Of a stretch of DNA of 64,000 nucleotides, positions 1 to 11,691 are shown one piece after another. The DNA is taken from the NCBI GenBank assembly GCA_035771175.1, contig CM069593.1:31694741-31758740 (forward strand), in the 5' to 3' direction. The notes beneath the pieces were generated by a model. The model was not told the DNA's origin. It saw only the letters and a list, made by a program, of their open reading frames with translations, and ran no database searches. Numbering within the stretch: the first letter of the stretch is position 1; every line of letters starts with the position of its first letter. This stretch comes from Paratinospora sagittata (Eukaryota > Streptophyta > Magnoliopsida > Ranunculales > Menispermaceae). The translations under genes and the position numbers were made by a program.

Positions 1-445
1 CTCATAGCCTAATTTATGTAATGGCAAAACATTCTACAATCTAAAGCAAGCTCGGCAATGCTTGGTGAAGTCCACCACTTGAAGCCCTGGTTTCGTCAAT
101 CTTCAAAGTATATACAATAGGTGACAAATTCCCCTCAATTCCCAAATTAAAACAAAAGATGTTTACAACAAATTTAGTCAATGCAAATGAAAGAAAAGGC
201 AAAATTTGTCGTAGCATATGCCAGAAGACGGTCTTCTCCACTTCTGTTTTAACTCTTTCATTGACAATCCAATTAATTGTACTATTCACACGCTGCCCCA
301 CCATTTACAAAAATGAACAATGTAATATCAAAAAAATTTAACAACAAACCAAAGAATGCAGACTATGTACTTGAAAAAGAACTTACCAAAGTCTAATTGT
401 TAGAGGAAGATAACGTGTAGTAGTAGCCAACCAATGGCTATAGAC
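1..445. other. No gene or element recognised
   Basis: AT-rich sequence flanking the Sirevirus-like LTR. Only short open frames without recognisable motifs occur on both strands. I see no RNA gene or transposon terminus here. Confidence 0.5.
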
Positions 446-731
446 CATGAAAATGGAGATGACGTGTAGTAGGAGCCAAGTTATGGTGATAAATGATGTT
501 GAATTAGAGGAGAAAGAGAGAGCTCAAACAACCATCATGCAGAGTTCAGGATCTATATTAAACACATTTACCCTCATTTCTCTCAATTCCTTCAATCCTA
601 ACCATGAAGATGAAGATGAAGATGAAGTGTGGTAGCAGAAAAGTTGTGATGAGAGATGATAATGAATTAAAAGAGAAGGTGAGAGCACAAATAGCCATCA
701 TGTAGAGTTCAAGATCTACATTAAACACATT
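446..731 (+). repeat. Imperfect tandem duplication, about 165-bp spacing
   Basis: Two diverged copies of a block that begins near a GAAGATGA-rich stretch and ends in TTAAACACATT (about 446-572 and 611-731). Shared landmarks are GTGTAGTAG/GTGTGGTAG, AATGA(A)TTA, CCATCATG.AGAGTTCA and TTAAACACATTT. The second copy stops exactly at the LTR boundary at 732, so the duplication probably existed in the target before the LTR arrived. A third partial echo (ACGTGTAGTAGTAG) lies at about 413. The short open frames here have no recognisable product. Confidence 0.6.
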
Positions 732-2159
732 TGTTGGCCCAGATTTTGGTTCAAGAGGGGGTGAATTGGACTATGTTGGTTTTTCGCAAAACCTTAAACG
801 ACAATTAATGTCAAGATAAAATTAAAATCAAAACAAAACAAAGTGCAATGATAGAAAGATGGACACGTCGATTTATACTAGTTCGGCACCAACCACCTAT
901 GTCCACTACTTAATCTCCCTGATTAGGATTTTCCAAACTCACTTACTTGATTCAACTTACGGGTGTGAATCAAATCGTTACAACTTGATCCAATTTGCGG
1001 GTGCGGATCTTACCTAACTTGATCCAACTTACAGGTGTGGATCCTACTAATCTTTGATGCAACTTATGGGTGTGAATCAAACCGTTACAAAATATAGTAT
1101 TGGCGAAGGTGTGTCGGAGAAAGGGGTAAATTGGATACTTAGACAAATTAAAAATTAATACAATGGCAAATAATAAAGTGCAGAAACAAATGGAATAGAT
1201 ATAGCAGATTTACGGTGGTTCGGCTATGTGCTTACCTCCACTACCTAACCTCCTCAATTAGGATTTGAAACACTCCACCAACAGATCTTCTTATGGGTTA
1301 AGACCAAACCGTTACAACCTCTCACCTTCTCGACTTGCAGGCTAGAGAACTACCTGTCTTAACTTACGGGCTTGAGACTAACCTAAGTTTCTTGATTTAC
1401 AGGCTAAAAAACTACCTAACTTTCTCAACTTACGGGTTTGAGCAAGCCACTATCTTGGAAACAAAATAAAGTGAAATTAGTAGTTGATAGAACTACTTTT
1501 ACAACACTTGATACAGTTATAAGAAATATGAAATGAAGTACAACTGTATCCTCTAAACTATCTCTAAAATTTCTCCTTCAACAAGTAATGATATGAGGTT
1601 TAAAACAATGTTGAAAATTTGAGTGAAACAGTACTCTTTTCTTCAAACAAATTTTCAATGGAATGGATAAAATGTAAGCTCAATATGAAAATCTTTTGAA
1701 TGAAACTTGTTTCAAAGACAACACTTTGAAAAACAATTTAACTATGAAAAGTGATTTGAAAATTCGACTAACTTTCAAAAGTAATGGCTCGAGAATTTTC
1801 GGTGGTCTTATTTTGAATCTAAGTACTGATATATATAAACTTAGTTGAAATGGAGTGGTTGAGTATTTCATTTGAATTCCAAATATGAATGTTTGCTTAC
1901 AATAATCTTCCATGAAAATGGGAAGTCTGGTTTCTTACGAAATAGTTCTGATACAGTTTAAATAGCATGAATAAAGAAAGTCTTTTTGAACACGGCTCAT
2001 GCACCTGAACTGTCAGCAAATAAGTTGACAGTTGCTTTTTCAGAATTTATGTCGGTGTTGGATTAGCGGCCTAATGTTCAATCGACGTCCTGGCGCATAA
2101 TACCAACAACTGTTATTTTGTTCCTTGAGCATGCTCATGCAATGTGAGCTTCCTACTAA

Positions 2160-2464
2160 ACTGTGAAGTGAGGGCGCTATTTGAACATAAGCGACCTGAC
2201 TTACTAAAGACATTTTGAACCGTAAGGACGCTATTAGAACATAAGCGTCCTGACTTACTTAGACATTTTAAAACTATAAAAACAATAAGTACGCTACTGA
2301 TCAATCAGCGTCCTGCTGAGTTACATAGTTGGTCATTGTGAGGGCGCTACTCAAACGTTAGCGTCCTGATACATGAAATATTTAAGATCAATTAGCGTGT
2401 TGATATTCAATCAACGTCTTGATAAGTTCATTTGGTTGAATCAATGAGGGCGCTACTCAAGATG
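2160..2464. promoter_or_regulatory. Array of short inverted repeats in the Sirevirus-like U3
   Basis: Repeated units pair GGGCGCTA or GGACGCTA with TAGCGTCC or AAGCGTCC across a spacer of about 6-12 bases, starting near 2170, 2224, 2288, 2340 and 2449. The fifth unit is split by the solo LTR and resumes at 5196, with weaker units to about 5335. Repeated CG-rich dyads in U3 suggest protein-binding enhancer elements or cruciforms. The function is inferred. Confidence 0.55.
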
Positions 2465-5190
2465 TGTAACACCCCATAGTTTTAATTAAATACATACGTT
2501 GAATTACGAGTATATCGAGATGTATAATACGCGTATTTTCTTCGTAAGAGGCAAATATATGTGTGTATGAAAATACATGCTATATTTAAGGGGTATTAGT
2601 AAATAAATGAAATTATTGAATGAATAATATAAATTAAATAAGGTGAATGGGGTTGGTTAATTAAATATGTGGATTGTAGTATGATTTAATTAATTAAATT
2701 AAGATGGGGAAGTTGGTTTCTTAAATTGTATGGGGAGCATGGGATCAAAATAGTTATACTTATCTCATTTCTAATCTCTCTCTTATCTCCAACGTGAGAA
2801 AGGAAGCCGAGAAGGAGGAGGAGGAGGAGACAACGCAAGATTTTTGCCAAATCGGGATCCACGGTAACTGTTTTTCACTCTATTTCTTCGTGAAATTAAT
2901 ATCTAAGCTAGATGTAACGTTTTTCTCAGAGTAATTTTTGCTATGAGAGTCGTTTTGCGGTATTTTTGAAATTGGGGTTTTGACCTGACTTGAATGAAAA
3001 TTTGCTCGAAAAGTTGAAAAACGCTCTCTAGACTGTAGAAGCCATGAATATGTGGTTAGATTTCATTTATTTGTTCATTTGGAGTTTTATGGCTGTTGGA
3101 AGTTAGAGTTGATATTGAAGACCTTTTGAATCATATTAAAACCCGATGAAACTCCAGTTTAAGGCTATAGAATGGTAGAATGGACTGTTATGAGTCCATC
3201 GATGCTAATTTCATGATTTTTGGAGACCGTTTGACAATTTTAATAAAATTATACATGTTTCCAATAAACAGTGTTGTGAACAGTACTGTAATTATTTCCA
3301 GTGAATAAAATAGAATTGGAATCTAGTGAAACTCCGGTTTGAGACCATAGAATCGTAGATAACTGAATTTTGGACGTTTCGATATCGAGATTGTGATTTT
3401 TGGATATGATTTGATATTTTTAGTAACTAAATATATGATTTTGTCGAGTAAAATTGACTTTCATGACCTTCGTGAACATGTATAACCTTAGTAAAATACC
3501 TGTTGAAGGTAGTAGAATGGTAGTATGACTGATTTTACACGTGTCGATGTGGACATAATAATTTTAGGAATGTTCTATATTTTCAATAAAACTGATATAT
3601 GCTCTAGTAGAAAAATAAAATTGAGAACTAGTGAAAATATGAATTGAAATATATTTTCACTGTTCTTTCTTGTGGAAATATCTAAATTGACCACAGAAAC
3701 GAGATAGTAGCGTCTTCAACTGCTTATGAGTCCTAAGTTGAGCTGGAACCTAAATTCATGGAATGCGTATAATATTTTTCAGGTTGCTAAAGTAAGAATT
3801 AGTGGTGAATGAGCAAGACTTGGATAAAATGAAATGTATTTGAATGCATAATACAAGTAAGTATAGTTAAGTAAAATAAATTCGAATTATACATGAATTG
3901 CAAATGTTTATTGGTGTGTTAGTGAGTTTGAATGGTGTTTAGTTGATTTTAAATGATTAAATATGGCTTGAATTTCATATGTGCAGTGTTTGAAATTGGG
4001 AAATTGATGTATCGGTGACTTATCTTGAGAGCACATTGGTGCTGGAAATTAGATGATGCAGTTGTAATTAGTGACGATCATTTCTGCTGGATATTAGTGG
4101 GCACATTGACTTAGACCTGTTATGTAACCACTGTGAGTATATTTTCTTGATTTTGATTCTTGTATGGAATTTTATTTATATGAAATGTTTAAATGTAAGC
4201 ATACTATGTATATAAATGTATTATGTTTTATTGATCATTCATAAATGGTTTTGGCATTGGCGTATGCTAGACGTGCAAAGGCATATCGCATATGATGTCA
4301 TTTCGTTAGGAATTAGACCCGGATGAGTGTTATGCGTAACCTCATTGTCAGTAGGCATGTCCTAACAAAGATTTTAGATCCTTGAAATGATTATGAATTG
4401 AGTAACGTGAGGTCCGAGCGTAAGCTTTTTATCGATGCATAATAAGGAGTTCGTTCCCGCTCCATTACGAGAAAGAGGGAGATTGTGGTTTTAGTTGAAA
4501 ATGATGCATTGTTTTCTTGAAAAATCAAGAAATTTATGTTGTTGACATGTATGATATATTTGTTGAATAATGCATGTGTGTTTCATAAATGTTTTGAATG
4601 ACTTTAAATGTCATGTTTCTTAAATGCATATGATTGTCATATCAAGAGATATATTCACTGAGTTTGTTGATTGCTCACTTCATTTTCTCTCATATTTCAG
4701 GTACAGAATCAAAGGGAAAAGGAAAGACTAGAGAGTAACTGACACGTGATCCACAATCGCCTTTGTTTATGTATGTATGCGTGGAGGAAATGGGTTATAT
4801 TTTTTTATTTTGATATGTTTAAATATCACATTACTATGTATATAATATCATCTAGGTGGGTTGTGTTGGAATATGGATTATAATGGAACATTTTGATTAT
4901 ACAATGCTTGTGATGATGGAATGAGATGATCATATATATCTATCATGTGAGAATTTGATTTGTGGAATGAATGAGATGATTATTTATATATATATATATA
5001 TATATTGAATTTGATTTGTGGTATATCAAGTTTGAGAGGTCTATTTTATGGGGAGATGCTGTCAATTTTTTTGAGATTTGTGTAATTCTGTTGAGGCTGG
5101 TAATGTATTATATACTGTATACAGGGTATGTACAGTGTATAGTACACTGTGTCGGCCATGAAGTCAACCTACGTCAGGGGCGTCGTGACA
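2465..5190 (+). mobile_element. Solo LTR, Tekay-like Ty3/gypsy, family A
   Basis: Begins TGTAACACCCC, ends GGGGCGTCGTGACA, and is flanked by a perfect 5-bp target duplication AGATG (2460-2464 and 5191-5195). At 2726 bp with no internal region it is a solo LTR. Removing it rejoins a dyad unit of the surrounding Sirevirus-like LTR. It contains the block shared by the Tekay-like LTRs of this window (about 4655-4705: TTCACTGAG, then TTTCAGGTAC) and a (TA)n run at 4983-5005. The sequence resembles the copy at 41063-46474. Assignment to the Tekay/Del chromovirus group rests on the long TGTAACACCCC-type ends. Confidence 0.82.
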
Positions 5191-5195
5191 AGATG

Positions 5196-6358
5196 TAAGC
5201 GTCCTGATGGATAAGTGCATTTTCAACCTAGAACTATATCAATGTCATAATGTGCCATCAGCATCCTGACTTACCAAGTACAAGAGGGCACTGCTGAGAC
5301 ACTAGCATCCTGATTGATGCATCAGCGTCCTAATGGACACTTAAAATAATTTTGACATTTTTCATCATTTTAAAACTCAATAAAAACAGTATTAAACACT
5401 TGGTGTTTTGAATTAAATCAAACATTAAAAGTCATTGAGTGATCGATAAAATCAACGAGAAATACCTCAAAATCAAATCGATTAAGCCATGCAATTATGC
5501 ATATATTGTAAATCTTGTTGGGAGTTATTTGAGCGAAAGTTTTACATTCTAATAGCTCAAAACTCGAAACCTTGATCTTGATTTATCAATCGTTTTGAAA
5601 GCTCAATTCTTTAATTTTTGATTCCTGATAATTCTGAAACACTTAACAAGATCATTAGATACTCAATTGAGTGATTTGGAATCATCGAAACATTCACATC
5701 ATGGGGTTCCTTGAGATAACATATAGAACTCCTATGTGGAGTCTTCCCCAATATGCATCCAAGCCAATGTACATTCAAACTTACAAAAGTGTGAAATTGA
5801 AGCGTACATGTTTGAATGAATACCTTTCAAGTGTGTACAACCAAAAGATATAAATTGACGCAGAAGCTTAAGTAAAGGAAGATATACCTTGGGTTTTGAT
5901 TGTAAGAAGATGAAGATGAAGTGCACAATTAAAAACCTTTTCTTGATCACTTGAAATCTCTTGACAAGAATAATCTTCTAGAAAATGAAGATATGAATGC
6001 GGGAGATTTCTTCTAAGTGATGTAGAAATACAAGTCCCTCAACTTGGAAAGTTTGTTGAAAATGATTGATAAACTTGAAGAACTTTGAAGTTTTTCTTCT
6101 CAAATGAACACTTGAAAACTTTTGAACTTTGTTCAAAATCACTTGTTGAAAACTTGATTTCCTCTCGAAAAGGTGGAGAACAAAATGATGCACAATGTTT
6201 CAGAGTCTTTCCAAAAGTTGCTCTCAATGACCTAAGGATCATATTTATTGAAAAATATGTTGAAAAAGTAGGAACCACGTTTCTCAAAGTGGAACCACGT
6301 TTCTGTTCAGACTTGCCAAGAAAACAACTCTTTGTTTTCTCGAGGAAATGCAATGCCC
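5196..6358 (-). other. Continuation of the Sirevirus-like LTR between two insertions
   Basis: Resumes with TAAGCGTCCTGATGG and three further dyad units (to about 5335), then AT-rich U3 sequence. Near 6275-6310 two CCACGTTTCT motifs match the palindromes at 9045-9250, which ties this block to the same LTR. No coding sequence is supported. Confidence 0.5.
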
Positions 6359-9031
6359 TGTACCCCAGGTTGACATCATCTTGAGATGTAAGATACTGAA
6401 ATATACGTATTTATACGTGTATGACTCATAGAAACCCCACATATTTTTTTGGTTTGGAATTCCCTAAGCTTAGAAGCCAAATGGACCTGATTCAGTAACG
6501 TTCCAGTTGCCCATACCTTAAGAATTAAAAAGGCCAAATTGACTATGACCTCGAGATGTGTGTCCCATATAGCGGCGCGGACCTCACGGTTGCTTTCGAA
6601 AAGTGTTGTACAAAAAAATTCATATAAGGTAGGTCTTGCTTTGATTTCGGAATGGCCGAGAGCGGAACATCGAAAAATTTTAAATATACATATATATATG
6701 GAGAGGAAGAAATTTCACCCATCGATTATATCAATGGTTTGATCTCCTAGATTCGTGGTCCGATTGAGCTGAAATTTTGGAAGATTATTCTTCTCTAATA
6801 GATCTTCATTGTTTACGGTGAAGATCTTGATCAGAGTTGTCTACTGTCATGTATAAGATTCCAAACACTACAGCTCAGATTTACGAATTTTCTTGCACAC
6901 TTTTGATCAAATGATTGGATCTCACATTCCCACCGTTAGATTGAATTTAAATTTTATCAAAAGGTTGGTAACTGACTCATAACAATTGTGAACGATTAAG
7001 ATTTTAAATTGGTGGGTCGTTTACAAGAAATTAATTATCTAAGTGCAAGTAATTGCAGCGGGGAAACTAATTTTTTTATTTAAATGTATTTTTTTTAGTA
7101 TGGGCCAAACTTGCAACTTAGCTTAAGAATCTTCCTAAAAATCTCTTTAGCTTATGAATTTGAGCTTCATTTTTTTTTATCTAAGTAATGGTACGAGCCA
7201 TGGTTTAAAAGTGTTTCAGACATAGGGTTTGGTTGCATGAGCTCTTTTGAGCTTGTTAATGGTAGAAATGGCTTCCTTTGACCTAGAACAACATCTATGA
7301 AGTGTTTTCCACATTCAAATCTCGGATTTGAAGGGGTGGTGGAAGAACACTTGTTGGATATAGACCTTGCATGTTTGATATGTGTGTTTGGATGTTGTTG
7401 AAAACCCATTAATGGTGAAACCCCCAATTTCTAGCAAAAAATTATTGGGGTTGTTTGTATTTGATCTAAATCTAGTTTATGGACTAAGGGTTTTCCAATT
7501 GATTTGCATGTCAACTATGTTGATTAAATAGGTCATTGTGCATGAATGATGGTTTAAAATACTGATTTTGCATGTTGGAAAACCTAGGTGTAGTGCAAAT
7601 TTGGCAAAGGCCATGATTTGGGGCTTTGTCGAAATTTGAGGCTTTTGGCCTAAACTAAGTCAATTAATTAAATTGACGTGAGATTAGTCTAAATTGACGC
7701 AATTTATGTTTGAATGCATTGTATTATTGATGGTTGGATCATGGGAATCAACCTTAGGCATTCCTTTGAGTTGTATGAGATCTAATTAGGTGTATAATAG
7801 TTTGATTGAGCTATATGAGTTAGCTCATTGGTACAACCATTTTAGAGTCTATGTTGGCTAGTGAATTGGGGCTTAATCATGGTTAATAGGCATGTAATTG
7901 GACTAATTTTAATGATGAATGAACCTATGTTATGTGCAGAGTTTGTGATTGATTCAATTGTCCCCAATTGCGCCAATTGAGGGTTGAAGTGCCTAGTATT
8001 GGTTGAATTTGGATTGGCTAAGTCTAGCTAATCAATAGTGAGTGTTTCTTTACGTTTGGTTTCTATATGTGACATTGTATTATATAAAATGTTTGAATTG
8101 ATATATATGTGTTATGCATGATTTAATGATTCATGAAATGAATTTGAGCATAGTTTAGTTGGGTTAGCAATTGGGTGGATTTCCTAGTATGGAGTTTTGG
8201 ATAATTCCATTGAGCTGGATGGTAATCCCTAGTTGTGGACCTTGCAGAGGATTTTTATGGATTGTGTATGTTAGGATCGCCTAGGCATGGTACTTATCTT
8301 CGTAGGCTGATCCTATGGTTCATACAATCCCAGAAATCTTAATAGAATACGGGTAAGGAAGTTCAATCGAGCAATGGGTGTGGCGCACTCAGGCTCTTGT
8401 ATTGCTTCTAACTCAGGAGGTGTCTAGGATTACATATAACATGTTTGAAAAATGAAATGCATTGTCTTGAATATTGACATGATGCATTATGTTTAGCTTG
8501 TATATGATCTTGTATATCACCATGTTATTGAAATCGCTTTGATGAGCTTTTATCATGTTTTATATAAATGCATGTATATTGGCAATTGTAGAAAACATTC
8601 ACTGAGCTTGTTGTAACTTACCCTTCATTCTTATCATTTCAGGTTCTGATAGGAAGGGGAAAGGGAAGGCCTAGCTGCGTAGAGCTTTCTAAGTTTTTGT
8701 GATGTAAGTGTTTTGCACATTTTTGCATTTTGGTATTATGTACATAATAACACCTAGTGTATTATACTTAACACATAAATGGGATGTAATTTGCATATTA
8801 GGTATGGTTTGTATATTTTGGACTTTAAAATTTTATATTTGCCCATTTTTGGAGAATGTAATTATATTGATGTTTAATTATGTCTATCTTTATATTTAGA
8901 TGAATGCTAGTTTGGGATTATGTGTTTATTAGGTTGTTTAGATGAGGTTGACAGGATGCCAGATGTATCGAGGGAGGATATATCTGGGGGGTCCGTGTCG
9001 GTTATGATGTCACTCGTCGTGGGTCGTGACA
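6359..9031 (+). mobile_element. Degenerate Tekay-like LTR
   Basis: The 3' end is clear (GGGTCGTGACA, ending at 9031) and resembles family A ends. The shared LTR block is at about 8600-8645 (TTCACTGAGCTTG, then TTTCAGGTTC and a GGGAAAGG run). The 5' end is uncertain: TGTACCCC at 6359 gives a length of 2673 bp, close to family A, but no matching target duplication is visible (candidate GGAAT on the right). It also shares 'GGTGAAGATCTTGATC' with the 42657-45663 LTR. It is inserted in the Sirevirus-like LTR. Confidence 0.55.
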
Positions 9032-9255
9032 GGAATCGTGATTCTTTCAAAGGAAACACGTTTTTGTTTAAATTTCCAGAAATTGCCAAAAAGTAAAAAA
9101 AGCATTTCTGTATACATTCTAGAAACATGATTTTTTGGGTTTATGGAGGAAACACATTTCCTTCCATGAAACGCCTTTCTGTATGACTCGGTGAAAAATT
9201 CACTAAGTTCAAATAGGAAGCGTGTTTCTCATATGGGAAACACGTTTCTGTATTT
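9032..9255. promoter_or_regulatory. Cluster of GAAACACGTTTC-type palindromes
   Basis: Several copies of a near-palindrome, GGAAACACGTTTCTG and variants (GAAACACATTTCC, GAAACGCCTTTCTG, GAAGCGTGTTTCTC), lie within 220 bases of the Sirevirus-like U3. Related copies are at 6275-6310 and at 23760-23820, upstream of the env-like ORF. This is a second type of U3 dyad, distinct from the AGCGTCC units. A regulatory role is inferred from repetition and symmetry. Confidence 0.45.
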
Positions 9256-9862
9256 ACATAAACTGTGAAACCTATTTTTCTTTGAAATTTCAATCAAATA
9301 AGTTTTCTTGATCAAACAAGTTTAAAGACACTTGACAACACTAAATTTAATCAAATTGAAGAATGAGCAAGGGTTAAACTATTTTGATGAAAAGTCAAAC
9401 TTTTTACTGAATGAAAAATTGGTTTGACTTTCAAATGCAGTTGACTTTTTCAAAGCAAAGATTAAATACAATCAGTTCAATCTTCAAAACAATAGAAATA
9501 AAGTGATTTTCAAAACATAAATCAAGATAGCTTTGATCAAACAGGTAAAAAGTTGACTTTCGATCAAAACAATTGACTTGGCAAAAACACGAATGATTTT
9601 GAAATATGATGCATGCATAGACTTTGCCTGACACAAGTAGAAAGTATTCTACAGCCTTATGAAATCTAAGCAACTACATTACATTGATGTGATCTTGATC
9701 ATCCGATTGCTTTGATTCACTTCGAGCTTTGACTTTGACTTTTTGGTTGACTTTATAAATATGATCATTTAAGTACTGAAACACCTTAGTCAAAGTGATT
9801 AGTATGCAAACAATGTTGTTTGTAATCATCAAAACATACAAGGGTGAAGGCCAATGAGTCAA

Positions 9863-9876
9863 CCTCCCCCTTTTTT
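9863..9876 (-). other. Polypurine tract of the Sirevirus-like element
   Basis: The minus strand reads AAAAAAGGGGGAGG directly before the LTR start at 9861. Further purine runs (GGGGGAGA-type) at about 10219-10226 and 10239-10252 fit the multiple polypurine tracts of Sireviruses. This is the expected plus-strand priming site for reverse transcription. Confidence 0.6.
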
Positions 9877-10210
9877 ATGATTTTAAACAAACTCACTATT
9901 GGCCTGATTGAAACAATGAGCATAATAATCCAAATGAATATGCTCAATCATGAGATGTATTCACAATATAAAATCCAACATATCATGTTCATAAAGAAGT
10001 GATACCAATTTAATAATGTCATGATACTAATAAAGAATCATAGCAAGTCATGATCATGAAGAAACAAAGTATCATATATATGTATCAGCATCAAAGTACT
10101 GAATGGATATACATGTATGTCAAAATGAAATGCAAAACCTATACATGTATAATCTGGACAAGAATACACAAAGTTTACAAAACTGCACAACTCTCCCTTT
10201 CACTCACTCT

Positions 10211-10297
10211 CTATCCATCTCCCCCTATCTCTAAACATTCTCCCCCTTTTGAATCATCAAAAAGACGGCAAGGCATGTGGACAACTGGAGTGGAGGG
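10211..10297 (-). pseudogene. C-terminal end of the Sirevirus-like env-like ORF
   Basis: The minus strand reads through a short tail containing FDDSKGGE to a TAG at 10211-10213, about 340 bases before the polypurine tract. A D-D-S-K-G-G tail is one I associate with Sirevirus env-like proteins. The frame continues from the segment at 11692-12383 when the LTR at 10298-11691 and one target copy are removed, so this is the last piece of the split gene. Confidence 0.5.
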
Positions 10298-11691
10298 TGA
10301 TAGTTGCATATTTAGACATATTTTAGGAGTGTTTTATAGTTGTTTTAGGATGATTTATACATTAGTTTAGTGTGTTTATGTTAGTTTTAATGCATTTGAT
10401 AGTTTAGGAATAAATTGGTTTTCATGCATTATTTTGGTTCAATAAGTTATAATTTGATTTATTATATGTTTGAGTGTGTTTTTTATTTGATTTGTTTTAT
10501 TTTGTAGGTATTTAGATGTGTTAGTCATGGTTTTGGATGATGAAAACATGTTCTAGAAGTTGCCAAGGAGAAGCATGAAGAACCCAAGTCAGAAAGGAGA
10601 CAAAAATTTGCTAAGTCCACAAAATAGTACAACTTTCAACGTTCTGGGCTCTGCGGTGCCAGGAAACAGCGTCGCAGCGCCATGGTGGTGAACAAAGAGA
10701 GAGGAGAAGAGCGTTCTAGGCACTGCGGCGCCGCTACTGTTCACAGACTTGCATTTTTAGCAATTTTTACACATTTTCTAATTTCAATTTTGGACTACTT
10801 GGGGGCTTATAATATATCAAAATTTAGGGTTTTTCGAAGAACGACATCGGGGAAGTGAAGGGAGACGGCTGGAGCGAAGTGGAGAAGAAGATCGACATTG
10901 AAGGCCATTGAAAATCTCTACAACACTCTAGTTTGCTTTCTTTTGTCCTGATTCATGTTTAAACCATTATTGATTGTTTTCATCTATTTAGTTATGAACT
11001 AAACCTCGTTTCTAGAGGTGTAGATTGATCCAAACTTGAGATTATGTCTTAGATTTTATTGTTTATTTATTCTTAATAAAAGTTCTTAGTTTATTTATAC
11101 TTTTTTGTACGTAATGTTTTTAATCCCCTAATCAAGGATTGACTGATCCTAGACTCGAGGTAGATGCTTCACAAGAGGGTACCTTTGGTTGGAATATGGA
11201 GAGTATAGCCTAGGTTATCGTGAAACTCACAAGGAGATCGAGACCATTTGAAGTCCTTAGGTGGAAATCATAGAACTTAGTAAGTTATTGTTGTCTTTGG
11301 TTTTCATCAAAAGAGTTATGCCAAAGTAATAAGAATATGCTCTAATCAATGCTCCAAAAGAGGGGATTAGAAAGGTTAGGATTTTTGACTTATAGGCTAA
11401 GGAACTGATTTAATAATAATATTTTATGTAGACATAGTTGAGAGTGAGATGACATCGAACCTCTAGACCAGTCCATCACTGTTTTCCTATCCGATTTACA
11501 TTGCTTGTTAGTTAGTATTTAATTGTTTTCATTGCTATTTTAATCACTCTATCATTCGATTTTAATTGTCTAGATAAAGTTAGGGTTGAAATATGATAGC
11601 TAGTGTCGTAATTATCCCTGAGGACGATACCCGGTATTTTATCGGACTTTATTATAACTTGGCACCGTACACTTGCGGTTTTCAAGTAACA
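10298..11691 (+). mobile_element. Solo LTR, Athila/Tat-like, family C
   Basis: Begins TGATAGTTGCATATTTAG and ends TTTTCAAGTAACA (1394 bp). The flanks GAGGG (10293-10297) and AAGGG (11692-11696) are a 5-bp target duplication with one mismatch. Its 3' part carries 'CCTGAGGACGATACCCGG' and 'GTACACTTGCG', which resemble Athila/Tat LTR ends. The same family occurs in the other orientation at 55343-56741. It interrupts the env-like ORF. Confidence 0.75.

Larger units (their letters stand above)
732..9861 (-). mobile_element. 3' LTR of a Sirevirus-like (Ty1/copia) element, split by insertions
   Basis: On the minus strand the LTR starts at 9861 (TGACTCATTGG), directly after a polypurine tract, and ends at 732 with GGGCCAACA, giving TG...CA termini. 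Close to its 3' end it carries an inverted form of GAGGGGGTGAATTGGAC and 'TTCGGC ... CACTACCTAA', which I associate with Sirevirus LTRs. The AGCGTCCTGA dyads and GAAACACGTTTC palindromes lie in its U3. Removing the LTRs at 2465-5190 and 6359-9031 leaves about 3.7 kb. A second LTR-end-like block near 1098 suggests internal duplication or a buried second LTR. No primer-binding site follows 732, so this is the 3' LTR of the element whose env-like gene lies at 10211-23341. Confidence 0.6.

Noticed and set aside
6085..6384. 99-codon plus-strand frame with overlapping minus-strand frames
   Set aside because: It lies within Sirevirus-like U3 and is open on both strands. No domain or start context supports it.
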